Shown here in pieces: positions 1 to 7,083 of a DNA stretch of 12,881 bases; positions within the stretch are counted from its first letter, which is position 1; the number at the start of each line of letters is the position of its first letter. The stretch is from contig MVRP01000109.1 in the NCBI GenBank assembly GCA_002067405.1, forward strand, positions 1 through 12,881, written 5' to 3'. Under the pieces are notes generated by a model. That model had not been told where the DNA came from, did no database searches, and saw nothing but the letters and a program-made list of their open reading frames with translations. This stretch comes from Syntrophorhabdaceae bacterium PtaU1.Bin034. Its GTDB lineage: Bacteria > Desulfobacterota_G > Syntrophorhabdia > Syntrophorhabdales > WCHB1-27. A program made the translations under genes and the position numbers.

Positions 1-14
1 CGCTTGGACGACAT
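1..14 (-). CDS. Possible first codons of a gene leaving the window
   Basis: An ATG on the minus strand at 14-12 is preceded by a Shine-Dalgarno-like AAGAGGT with about five bases of spacing (19-26). It reads Met-Ser-Ser-Lys before the window ends. The good ribosome-binding site is the only support; nothing can be said of the product. It could also be the continuation of the broken reading frame at 115-375, which ends about 100 bases upstream of it. Confidence 0.25.
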
Positions 15-114
15 GATTTACCTCTTGTAGCTCTGGCTGCCTGACAGGCGAAGTGACAACCCTTAAACTCCGCTGCTGCCTGAAAGCCGTTATTTTCGAT
101 TTTGACAGGATTTA

Positions 115-375
115 CTAACCATTTCGACCCACGATCTGCACCGACCTTCTGCCCCTATGTCTTGCGCTGCGGATTACCCCTGTTCTTCCTGCAAGACCGG
201 TTAAGAAATTTCCGTTAAGAAATCGCGCCCTTAGTGAGTTGCCCTGCGGCAGGGGATTGCGCCAGTGCCAGTTATCTAGAGGGTCTGCAGACACCTGAAC
301 GTGGAAAAGAAAGAGTAACGGTAGAATCAAACCGGGTAGGAAAAACAGCGAATGCCTGGAACGAACCGTAGCCAT
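115..375 (-). pseudogene. Remnant of a secreted protein (signal peptide plus first residues)
   Basis: The preferred start is the ATG at 375, which has GGAGGG four bases upstream; an ATG at 387 in the same frame has no such site. The 86-residue product begins with a classic signal peptide: basic MATVRSRHS, a Leu/Phe-rich core, and a probable cleavage after VSA near residue 30. It continues with DNWHWRNPLPQGN. That Trp-rich start resembles the mature N-terminus of large secreted repeat (beta-propeller-like) proteins of Deltaproteobacteria, which normally run to hundreds of residues. Here the similarity fades after about residue 45, the sequence becomes Arg-rich and low in complexity, and a TAG stop follows. 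I read it as the 5' remnant of a larger gene cut by frameshift or deletion. A genuine short exported protein is possible but less likely. Confidence 0.45.
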
Positions 376-720
376 ATAACCCTCCATGATGCGGGTAGCG
401 TATGAGATGAGGGTGTGGATGGAGATGACGGACGGGCAACGTTTTCAGAAACACCTCCAGGGTGCTTTAGGGGCGTGAGAAAAAGTGTGAATATCTGTAA
501 ACCTGATACAAAAAGTAGGATCCTTTAAGGTTATTGTCAACCAACGACGGTCAGCCAAATGGCTCTTTCATGTGGTAATTATGGAATACTTTTAAGAGGA
601 GATTAACCGAGGCTTTGTAGGTGACTTCCTCACCTGAGTGTTCCTGGAGTGACTCTTCCTCCATTCTTCTGTCTCAAATAATATGTTGATAAGATTAGGC
701 TCATCTGGTATTTCAAATCA
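376..720. other. Intergenic region with one short hairpin
   Basis: This stretch separates the secreted-protein remnant from the transporter gene and holds no convincing reading frame. The only structure noticed is a perfect 6-bp stem with a 5-base loop (AGGTGA-CTTCC-TCACCT) at 619-635, about 85 bases upstream of the transporter start. No strong sigma70 or sigma54 promoter could be picked out by eye. Confidence 0.4.
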
Positions 721-1644
721 ATGCGAACGTCAATCCGCTTTAATGATATTCTACTGGTTTTTGTGGTGATTTCCTCCATGCTCGCAGCCATTATCTTTCC
801 TGATTTCGGTTCCCGGTTCAGAGTTTTACCTTTGTATTGCCTTATGGCCAATTTCTTTCTCAGCTACCTGTCCATCGATCTTGCGTCCGTCTGGAAGGCA
901 CTTAGAAGTCATAGCGTACAACTTGTTGTATTTGCGGTGATCAAACTGACCATCCTACCGGTCATCCTTTATTTTGCGTTCTATTTTATCGCACCAGATT
1001 ATGCTCTCTCCGCCCTGCTCTTGACCGGAGTTTCCACCGGCGTTGTTGCCCCGATGATTTCGAACATGGTGCGGGGTAATAGTGCGCTGGTCTTGGTTGG
1101 TGTGGTTATTACATCGACGCTCGTACCTTTTACATTACCGACGGTTATTAAGCTGGTTTTGGCAAAAGAGGTGACGATTTCCTTTTTGTCCATGCTGGGG
1201 ACGTTGGCTACGGTGATTTTTGTTCCCGTTGTCATTGTTGAAATCATTAGATACCTGCTGCCCAGGATTGTTCCGCCAATTGTAAAGGTCCAATTTCCCG
1301 TGTCCCTTCTTCTGTTCGCGTTGATCAATCTGGGAGTTTTCTACCGCTACGCGCCGTTCTTTAAAAAAGAACCCTACGTGATTATTACGGCAATCCTCGT
1401 GGTCCTCGTCCTGGGGGCTATTTACTGTATAGCAGGTATGTTGTTTTTCCATAAAGGAACGGTGGAAAACCAATTAGCCGGCGCGGTCATGCTCGGCAAT
1501 CTCAATAACGTGCTGGTGATTGTTTTTTCATCTGAATACTTCGGCCCCATGGAGCCGCTGGTCGCTGCGATGTACATGATACCGTTCTTCGTTATCGTGA
1601 TTCCGCTTCGCTATTATTACAATCGAAAGAAAACAATTGCATAA
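721..1644 (+). CDS. Bile acid:sodium symporter (BASS/SBF) family membrane protein
   Basis: The 307-residue, very hydrophobic protein has about eight to ten predicted membrane segments over its whole length and a short basic tail (RKK). Length and layout fit the BASS/SBF family of sodium-coupled organic-anion symporters in the inner membrane. Two family-like signatures are visible: TGVSTGVVAPMISNMVRGN at 102-120 and GNLNNVLVIVFSSEYFGP at 259-276. They lie where the two inverted structural repeats place their unwound crossing helices. The substrate cannot be read from sequence; relatives carry bile acids, pantoate, pyruvate or other organic acids, and some are ACR3-like. The ATG at 721 is the first possible start after an in-frame stop at 679, yet it has no Shine-Dalgarno sequence. 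It stands alone, converging on the glycosyltransferase gene. Family confident, substrate unknown. Confidence 0.8.
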   Translation: MRTSIRFNDILLVFVVISSMLAAIIFPDFGSRFRVLPLYCLMANFFLSYLSIDLASVWKALRSHSVQLVVFAVIKLTILPVILYFAFYFIAPDYALSALLLTGVSTGVVAPMISNMVRGNSALVLVGVVITSTLVPFTLPTVIKLVLAKEVTISFLSMLGTLATVIFVPVVIVEIIRYLLPRIVPPIVKVQFPVSLLLFALINLGVFYRYAPFFKKEPYVIITAILVVLVLGAIYCIAGMLFFHKGTVENQLAGAVMLGNLNNVLVIVFSSEYFGPMEPLVAAMYMIPFFVIVIPLRYYYNRKKTIA

Positions 1645-1853
1645 TTTGCTTTAAAAGGATGCAGCACTTCGTTTTTGTCGTATCCATGAGGTTGTTTGCC
1701 CTTCCAAATCTATCTGACGGTCAAAAGGCTGAATAGAGCATGATCTGTCAAGGCGAGCGAACCCGACATCGCGAAGCTTTTGTGGTCAAGGGCACATTAT
1801 TCGTTTAGGAAGAACCCCCGTATTTCTATCTCACCGGATGATAGAGCGCAATG

Positions 1854-3083
1854 TCAATCATGGCGCTTCAATCGAAACACGGTCTCGAAGGATCCGAAGA
1901 GGTCGAGATACTCTTCGAGGTAACGTGAAAGGAGAAAGTTGGCTTTCACTGTTTTCCTTGCCGCCTTTCCTATCCTCTGGCGGAGTTTACGATCTTTGAC
2001 GAGCTGCACTATCCTGGTGGCAGCTTCTTGAACGGATGATACGAGGAATCCGTTCTCCCCGTCTGTGATCTGATAGCGGATACCTCCGGCATTACCACCG
2101 ATGACAGCCGCCCCCTTCCACATGGCCTCCGATACGGTGAGCCCAAACCCCTCACGTATTGATTTCTGCAGAACCACCTCTGATCTCCGCTGCAGGGCAT
2201 TGACCAGCGCGGTGTCCTGATGGCTGAGTATAAATATTCTTTCGCTCCGGCAATGAAGGAGGGACTCGTACACCTCCGCACCTTCGGGATCATCGGTCGC
2301 AACGTTCCCCAAAAGCACCAGAGTGGCGTCGATTTCCTTTTGCGCTATGCGAAATGCCTCGATGACGCCTACGGGGTCCTTCCAGCGATCAAACCTCGAT
2401 ATCTGGGTCACAATGGGCAAATCGGTAGGAATGCCGTAGTGCCCGAGGCGCTCGTCGACCTCGGCACGGGTCATCGGCCTGTTGAGGGCCGAGAAGGGGT
2501 CAATGGCGGGCATGAAGAAGAGCTGAGGCGTCGTGAGCTTCTGTCTGTACTCGGGAAGCGTCAGTATGACAGCATCATATTTCTTTACAAAGTCTGAAAG
2601 ATAGCGCCAGAGTTCTTTGTTGGGATTGCTCAGATCAACATGACACCGCCAGATCCATGGCCCGTTCTTTTTATAGTGGTTGACCAGCGGGAGAGGCTGG
2701 GGATCATGGACAACGACCATATTATGGTGGTCCAGATGATTGCGGATCGAGTTTTCGTAAACGATTTCCTCGTAAAGGATTTTCTTTCTTTCACTCAGGT
2801 TGATGTTCGCTCCCTGGAGTGCATTGTGCATCTTCTTTGTGATGCTGAAGAAATCAGGCGGTCCCTGGATTGTTCGCCATCCCGTCTTGATGCCCGTGCT
2901 GTTCATCAAGAGGGTAAGGGAATGAAGGAGCTCCGCAACACCTCCACCGTAATACGTGGAATTGATGTTTGTGACGTGGAGCCCTTTCAATGCCTCTGCC
3001 TTTTTCATGATACGCTCCACCGCCGCGGCACCGATGTATTTCTCGTAGTCTTCGATAGTCACAATTCTGTTATTGTTTCGCAT
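1854..3083 (-). CDS. treT: Trehalose synthase-like GT4 glycosyltransferase (TreT type)
   Basis: TreT enzymes make trehalose reversibly from an NDP-glucose and glucose in the cytoplasm. The 409-residue length is close to archaeal TreT (about 410). The GT-B fold is visible: an N-terminal HVTNINSTYYGGGVAELL (36-53) with the glycine loop for the acceptor and nucleotide sugar, HDPQP at 126-130, and SRFDRWKDP at 229-237 with the basic pair usual for phosphate binding. The EX7E motif of GT4 enzymes is E311/E319, in EGFGLTVSEAMWKG. The frame extends back to 3191, but the ATG at 3083 is chosen because AAGGAG lies four bases upstream and the next residues fit the family start. The extra 36 residues are Pro/Gly-rich and would overlap the methyltransferase gene. 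It is last in a minus-strand run, 94 bases after the methyltransferase. A related GT4 enzyme such as trehalose phosphorylase is the main alternative. Confidence 0.75.
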   Translation of the reverse strand: MRNNNRIVTIEDYEKYIGAAAVERIMKKAEALKGLHVTNINSTYYGGGVAELLHSLTLLMNSTGIKTGWRTIQGPPDFFSITKKMHNALQGANINLSERKKILYEEIVYENSIRNHLDHHNMVVVHDPQPLPLVNHYKKNGPWIWRCHVDLSNPNKELWRYLSDFVKKYDAVILTLPEYRQKLTTPQLFFMPAIDPFSALNRPMTRAEVDERLGHYGIPTDLPIVTQISRFDRWKDPVGVIEAFRIAQKEIDATLVLLGNVATDDPEGAEVYESLLHCRSERIFILSHQDTALVNALQRRSEVVLQKSIREGFGLTVSEAMWKGAAVIGGNAGGIRYQITDGENGFLVSSVQEAATRIVQLVKDRKLRQRIGKAARKTVKANFLLSRYLEEYLDLFGSFETVFRLKRHD

Positions 3084-3177
3084 AACGCTCCTTCGTCCTT
3101 TCTCGAGTAAACCGACCCATCCCTTTTTAAATATAGGCGGCCCCGGGCATGCGGGCCACGGTTCATTGGAGGAAAAA

Positions 3178-3957
3178 TCATTCTCGGTCAAAATCCGCTA
3201 AGATGTGGTCGGGGATATCAAACTGTTTCTTTCCGACCAGCGCATAATAGTACAACGGACGACCATCGATGGAGATACGATGCCTGTATCGTGCCATATG
3301 GTGCACTTCCAGTATATCAGTTACGAGCAGCGATTTGATCAGACGAGAAAAGCCGGAAGAATCGCTCTCCAGCAGGAACGAATCCTTAATGTTGAATGCA
3401 ATCCATCCTGAGCGAGCAAGTAAACTGAATGCATTTGCAAATGCTTTTACTGGAATATCACCGAAGCCAAGCGCGGCGACACAGGTAAGGCAGTCAACGT
3501 GCCACATACCCAGTTCTTGCCGCATGGTATCCTCGAGATTGCAGAAATCGTAGACGTAATATGCATCGTACACGCCCGGCCTGTCACGCTCGCAGGCCAG
3601 ATGAGCTTCTTCGGAAATATCAACGCCGATAACGCGGGCTACGCCCACTGTATGGAGCTGTTCTCCCAGCATACCGTTTCCTGCCCCGAGATCGAGTACG
3701 CGCAACTCCGTCATTTCAACGCGGTTGTCTCTAAGGGTCCCGGCAAGGATATCGGCTACCACTTTGGGGGAATTGCACTTCAGACGGTGATAAAACAGCT
3801 GTTCGTACAAGCCGGGTCGCTTGTAAATCTCATCATATTCGTGAAAACGCAACTGAGTTTCATGTCCGTTCTCAACAAGGTAGCAAAAAGCCTCATCCTG
3901 GCGAAGCCGATGCGGCTCTGTGACGGGAAACTTGATATTGTATCTCGGCTGCTCCAT
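3178..3957 (-). CDS. Class I SAM-dependent methyltransferase
   Basis: The 259-residue protein carries a Rossmann-type methyltransferase core. Motif I is VLDLGAGNG at 87-95 (SAM-binding glycine loop), and the acidic residue at the end of strand beta2 is D113 in GVDIS. A post-I segment with YDFCNLED (136-143) and a motif II-like strand, DCLTCVAALGFGDIP (156-170), follow. About 80 residues precede motif I, more than in minimal methyltransferases, and may form a cap over the acceptor. No membrane segment or signal peptide is present, so it should be cytoplasmic. The start has a strong GAGGAGG six bases upstream of the ATG. It lies between the DUF481 gene (106-base gap) and the TreT-like gene (94-base gap) on the same strand, so co-transcription is plausible. 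The methyl acceptor cannot be deduced; a sugar or small metabolite is a guess from its neighbour. Confidence 0.75.
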   Translation of the reverse strand: MEQPRYNIKFPVTEPHRLRQDEAFCYLVENGHETQLRFHEYDEIYKRPGLYEQLFYHRLKCNSPKVVADILAGTLRDNRVEMTELRVLDLGAGNGMLGEQLHTVGVARVIGVDISEEAHLACERDRPGVYDAYYVYDFCNLEDTMRQELGMWHVDCLTCVAALGFGDIPVKAFANAFSLLARSGWIAFNIKDSFLLESDSSGFSRLIKSLLVTDILEVHHMARYRHRISIDGRPLYYYALVGKKQFDIPDHILADFDRE

Positions 3958-4063
3958 CTGCCCTCCTCAAAAGTTACGACGGTAGTGTCCGGCAGAAATC
4001 AAAAGTCTGTCGACAGTCATAACTCTGTTGTTTTTTTGTACAAAGCCATGTTTGGTTTTTCCT

Positions 4064-5005
4064 TTAATATGTATATCCCAGCGATGTGATGAACTGCATG
4101 TCGTTCCTCTTTGTGTCGATACTCCCGGGACTTGAATTATAGTTGTCGATAAAGCTGAAACGGAGAAAGAGCCTGTCGGTCAGGTCGTTCTTCACGCTCG
4201 TTTCCCATCGAAGCCTGTAGTCTCCAAAATATGATAACGAAGGATACAAAGTAATATCCTGGAAAAACACTGTATTCGCCAACAGTCTCTTTTCAAGGAA
4301 AATCCTCGGGATGAGCACCGTTTCGGTAGCGCCCGGGGTATTGTCCCTGAAATGGGTATTTTCGAGACCTATTGCCAGCTCAGCCATGGCCCTTAACCCT
4401 GGTTTATCGAAGAACCAGTACCCGATCCCGGTTGATGGCAGGAGCCTGTAATCGATGTTGGCGAACCTGTCGTGATCCCCCTCAAATCTGTAGAAGTTGT
4501 ACCACTTTCTTTCCCGGAAGCTGAAGGCGTACCGGATCATGCCGTACCACTTCTGGTCATCCATTCTTCTTTCTGCCGATCCGTAGGAGTAGCTTCCCTT
4601 GATAGTGAATTCATCGCTATCGGTTTTTCTGCTGCTGTGGAAATAACCCGAAAAGGACGATGTTACGGTATTCCCCTCCGACAGGTTGAAACCCAGGGCA
4701 AGCTCGGTTTTCCAGAGCTTCGGCTCCTTCTTAACCGGTTCTGCAATTTCACTTTCTGCAGCCCCTTCGAGTTTCTCGACAGATGCTTTATTTATCTTCA
4801 CGTCTCCCAGAGAATCGTTTCTAAGGACAAAATGGTCCTCCTCCTCACCGACGATAATACCGCTGATCCGGTCTCCGTTGCTGAAATGGACCCTGATCCG
4901 GTTGTCTGCGTCTACTGCAATACAGGCGGCAGTGAATGCGAACCACAGTACCGTTATGGCCAGAATATGAAAAACGACCGATCTTCCCAAAGATCGAATC
5001 TTCAT
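4064..5005 (-). CDS. DUF481 family outer-membrane beta-barrel protein
   Basis: The likely product is 313 residues. It starts with a signal peptide (residues 1-30, Leu/Ala/Phe-rich core ending near AACIA). A short strand-rich module follows at about 36-80 (IRVHFSNGDRISGIIVG...), of the kind often placed before DUF481. A charged linker leads to the DUF481 region (about 98-313), with alternating aromatic and polar strands and a C-terminal Tyr, as in outer-membrane barrels. DUF481 proteins are salt-induced (YdiY-like) outer-membrane proteins of unknown function. The frame stays open upstream to 5353, overlapping the SH3 gene; the ATG at 5005 is chosen because a signal peptide begins exactly there. 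Its ribosome-binding site is poor, so translation may depend on coupling to the upstream SH3 gene, 79 bases away. Fold and location are fairly sure; function is unknown. Confidence 0.75.
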   Translation of the reverse strand: MKIRSLGRSVVFHILAITVLWFAFTAACIAVDADNRIRVHFSNGDRISGIIVGEEEDHFVLRNDSLGDVKINKASVEKLEGAAESEIAEPVKKEPKLWKTELALGFNLSEGNTVTSSFSGYFHSSRKTDSDEFTIKGSYSYGSAERRMDDQKWYGMIRYAFSFRERKWYNFYRFEGDHDRFANIDYRLLPSTGIGYWFFDKPGLRAMAELAIGLENTHFRDNTPGATETVLIPRIFLEKRLLANTVFFQDITLYPSLSYFGDYRLRWETSVKNDLTDRLFLRFSFIDNYNSSPGSIDTKRNDMQFITSLGYTY

Positions 5006-5084
5006 TTCAGGAAGAAAATTTCGGCCTTGTCGATCAGGGAATTTGCCGCAACAAACGGGACAACAAACGGGATAGGAATAACGC

Positions 5085-5543
5085 TTACCACACTCGCGCA
5101 CAGTCCTGGTGTATCCATCCGCTATTGTTGTTTGCATCCTTGACTTTGATCCATGAGCCTTTCCTTCCCAGAACCTTGAAGGAGTCATACTTTTCAGCAG
5201 GTTCAGAAAACTGTTTACGATACCCTGTGCCAGGCCCCGTCCTGACGTTTGCCCTGCCAGACTTGACCGCTGCGCATCGATAACCGTCCGCAACCAGGCT
5301 CTTATGAATCCAGAAGACATCGCCGTCGATATCTTCAACAGCATACCAGTCACCCGATAAAGACACCCCGACCTTTTTCAGGGGGAAATATTTTTGCACC
5401 ATCCAGCCTTTCGGGTAATCCGTTCCGGGACCCACCCGCATGTTTGCTTTTTCTGCCTTGACGCAAAGAGCATCTGCCTCACCGCACCCGAAGAACGACA
5501 GCGCAATCATGAAGATAGCAAGCAGCAGTGATATGAGATTCAT
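5085..5543 (-). CDS. Exported protein with two bacterial SH3 domains
   Basis: The 152-residue protein has an N-terminal signal peptide followed by two tandem bacterial SH3 (SH3_3-like) repeats at about 27-84 and 92-148. Each shows the family hallmarks: NMRVGPGTDY / NVRTGPGTGY, a later GDWYAVED / GSWIKVKD, and a closing FWIHKS / GWIHQD. Such domains usually bind peptidoglycan or cell-wall peptides in the periplasm. A Cys in SFFGC (residue 20) could be a weak lipobox, but the motif is not canonical; cleavage after EADA is equally plausible. The ATG at 5543 has a perfect GGAGGT five bases upstream. It is first of the minus-strand run SH3 - DUF481 - methyltransferase - TreT-like. Stand-alone two-SH3 proteins of this size are common in Deltaproteobacteria and mostly uncharacterised. 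Confidence 0.8.
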   Translation of the reverse strand: MNLISLLLAIFMIALSFFGCGEADALCVKAEKANMRVGPGTDYPKGWMVQKYFPLKKVGVSLSGDWYAVEDIDGDVFWIHKSLVADGYRCAAVKSGRANVRTGPGTGYRKQFSEPAEKYDSFKVLGRKGSWIKVKDANNNSGWIHQDCARVW

Positions 5544-5706
5544 GGCTTACCTCCGCTTTTGCGAGAACTATGGCGGATGTTCAATACAAAATTCTTGCCA
5601 CTGTTCCGATTCCCTCTTTTTTGTTTAACCGATGGCGAAAGGGTGCGTTCAAAAATAGTGTGTACGACGTCGGCACCCTGTCCTATTTTGCCACATCATA
5701 GTGGCA

Positions 5707-5942
5707 TTATTCCCCCCTCTGTCGCCCCCGGAGGGAACCACTGGCGTAGGGCAGCAGGTAGTTCAACAAGGCTTCGAACCCGGGGATTTTCACATGTGAA
5801 AAGACGGGTAGAGGAGGACCGCCACAAGAAAGAGTGTCGGTTTGAGCAGGACAAGCCAGTGCTTTTTTACCACGAGGGCAATGGTCTCACCTGGTTGCAG
5901 TTTTGTGCGCCTGTCTGCTCCCTGGTACGAAGGTATAACCTC
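5707..5942 (-). pseudogene. Frameshifted remnant of a bacterial PH-domain membrane protein
   Basis: The minus strand encodes KLQPGETIALVVKKHWLVLL followed by KPTLFLVAVLLYPSF and a TGA at 5792-5790. A Leu-rich PGE motif, then K/R-K/R-HW, then a hydrophobic stretch is typical of the start of bacterial PH-domain (YdbT-like) membrane proteins, which are much longer. After the stop, a neighbouring frame continues plausibly as KIPGFEALLNYLLPYASGS and ends at 5709-5707, suggesting one indel at about 5790-5800. A strong GGAGGAGG at 5946-5939 has no ATG, GTG or TTG at the right distance in frame, so the start also seems lost. The open frame reaches back to 6053 only through a poly-G tract and hairpin that look non-coding. 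Family assignment is inference from a short motif. Confidence 0.4.
5787..5802. repeat. Perfect 16-bp palindrome
   Basis: TTTTCACATGTGAAAA is an exact 16-bp palindrome. It lies at the break between the two frames of the PH-domain remnant and about 245 bases upstream of the SH3 gene start. It could be a dimeric regulator site or part of the sequence change that broke the gene; nothing in the sequence decides between these. Confidence 0.35.
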
Positions 5943-6032
5943 CTCCGGTACAGCAGGTCGCCGCTTCGGCTCGCAGATTACCGAACGGAGACAGCGGATT
6001 GCCGCATGCCGGGTAAATGTATTGGGGAAGAT

Positions 6033-6070
6033 CCTGCCGACGCCCCCCCCCAAAAGAGAGCGGCGGCAGG
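6033..6070 (-). terminator. Hairpin after the receiver gene, possible terminator without U-tract
   Basis: On the minus strand, eight bases after the stop of the receiver gene at 6078, CCTGCCG pairs perfectly with CGGCAGG. After a single mismatch, CGC pairs with GCG. The loop holds a run of nine G (6051-6043 as C on the plus strand). No T-rich tract follows, so it is not a textbook intrinsic terminator. It may instead stabilise the mRNA 3' end, or act as a terminator of the type without a U-tract. Confidence 0.4.
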
Positions 6071-6077
6071 GTGAGGT

Positions 6078-6440
6078 TTACGACCCGATCACGGCCTTCA
6101 CCGCTTCGAGAAGTTCGTCGCGAAGGATGGGCTTGGAGAGGACCGCCTTGACATTCCCGTGCCGTTCTCTTTCACCCTTCATGAACCCGGTGATAAGAAT
6201 CACCGGCGTCCTGGGATCGATCTCCGACAGCGTGTGGGCAAGTTCCCACCCGTCGATGTGAGGCATCCTGCCATCCGAAATCACAAGGTCCACTTTTTCG
6301 TGATGCTTCTCGAGAAAACTGAGGGCATCTCGGGGATCGTTGAAGGAGAACGTTTCATACCCCTTTTTCTCGAGCATGTGCTGGATCATCTCCTCGACCA
6401 TTCCTTCGTCGCCGACCACCACAATATACTTCTTTTCCAT
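6078..6440 (-). CDS. Stand-alone response regulator receiver protein
   Basis: The 120 residues are a single CheY-like receiver domain with no output domain. The phospho-acceptor is D56 in LVISDGRMP, the switch Thr is T84 in ILITG, and the conserved Lys is K103 in LSKP. The acidic pocket is unusual: the strand reads IVVVGDEGM (6-14), so the first of the two usual Asp residues is Gly10, while D11 and E12 are kept. This could weaken Mg2+ binding and phosphorylation. The ATG at 6440 has GGAGGT five to six bases upstream. It follows the paralogous receiver gene by 79 bases, so the pair is probably co-transcribed. No histidine kinase is nearby; its partner must be encoded elsewhere. Confidence 0.85.
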   Translation of the reverse strand: MEKKYIVVVGDEGMVEEMIQHMLEKKGYETFSFNDPRDALSFLEKHHEKVDLVISDGRMPHIDGWELAHTLSEIDPRTPVILITGFMKGERERHGNVKAVLSKPILRDELLEAVKAVIGS

Positions 6441-6519
6441 CTTTCACCTCCGGAAATGTTTCTGAGCAACGGTGGAACATTGCCTTTCGGAGGCGACCGG
6501 ATACGACCTATTGTCAGAC

Positions 6520-6879
6520 CTACCCTATGAGCATTTCGACCGTTTGTATGAACTGCCTTCGGGTCATCGGTTTTTGAAGTACCGTTTTTACGTTGCCGGA
6601 TAGTTCGTCCGCTCCCGGCGCGGCCAAGGCCCCTGTAACGAGGATTACGGGGATGTCCGCCTTGACGTTCATCAGTTCCTCTGCCAGTTTCGCGCCGGTC
6701 ATGCGGGGCATGGTAAGATCGGCAACCACGGGTGCAATGTCTCCCCGATTCTGCTTGATGAAGTCGAGCGCTTCATTCGGTTCAGTGAAGGATGCCTCCG
6801 AGTACCCCGCCCTTTTCAGGATTGTCTCGAGGTATTCCTCCACCATTTTCTCATCATCTATTACCACCACGTATCTCAT
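6520..6879 (-). CDS. Stand-alone response regulator receiver protein
   Basis: This is a 119-residue single receiver domain with the complete phosphorylation site: acidic pocket D8-D9-E10 (VVVIDDEKM), acceptor D54 in VVADLTMP, switch T82 in ILVTG and K103 in LQKP. No DNA-binding or enzymatic domain follows, so it should act by protein contact or phosphotransfer. AGGAGGT lies four bases before the ATG. It is a paralogue of the next gene: both share the Y-hyd-V-V-V-x-D-E-x-M-V-E-E start and the same length. The two probably arose by duplication and are transcribed in the order this gene, then the degenerate one. No kinase gene is in the window. Confidence 0.85.
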   Translation of the reverse strand: MRYVVVIDDEKMVEEYLETILKRAGYSEASFTEPNEALDFIKQNRGDIAPVVADLTMPRMTGAKLAEELMNVKADIPVILVTGALAAPGADELSGNVKTVLQKPMTRRQFIQTVEMLIG

Positions 6880-6903
6880 AGAAACCTCCTGATGTCCATA
6901 AAT

Positions 6904-6932
6904 TGTCTAAGCACGTTGTGCGATCTTGACAA
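6904..6932 (-). promoter_or_regulatory. Candidate sigma70 promoter of the receiver pair
   Basis: On the minus strand TTGTCA (6932-6927) and TAGACA (6909-6904) are separated by exactly 17 bases. Transcription would start near 6897, giving a short leader that still includes the AGGAGG at 6890-6885. This rests only on consensus matches. Confidence 0.3.
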
Positions 6933-7083
6933 CGTTTTCGTTGAGAGTACAGGCTGTATGCCGGTATCAGGACATTGTATAAGATAACCGCGGGCATGCG
7001 GGCTGGGGTAGTAACCGCCGATCGGAAAGTCGGGGAACTAAGACAAGACGGGCTCCGTGATAGTACCGGGTTATGTGGCTCTT

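Noticed and set aside
1825..1845. TCTATC-N9-GATAGA inverted repeat just after the TreT-like gene, as a terminator
   Set aside because: The stem is only six mostly A/T pairs with a nine-base loop and no T-run on the minus strand.
3140..3158. GGGCATGCGGGC shared by 3145-3156 and about 6992-7003
   Set aside because: A 12-base match in a 12.9-kb GC-rich window with no shared flanks or symmetry is compatible with chance.
3084..3191. Longer start for the TreT-like protein at 3191
   Set aside because: It would overlap the methyltransferase, adds a Pro/Gly-rich segment unlike the family, and has no good ribosome-binding site, whereas 3083 does.
5590..5625. Minus-strand TGGCAAG-N4-TTGTA upstream of the SH3 gene, similar to a sigma54 promoter
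   Set aside because: The essential GC of the -12 element is missing.
5768..5785. GGCTTCGAACCCGGGG, resembling a tRNA T-loop
   Set aside because: The flanking five bases do not pair on either strand and no acceptor or anticodon arm is present.
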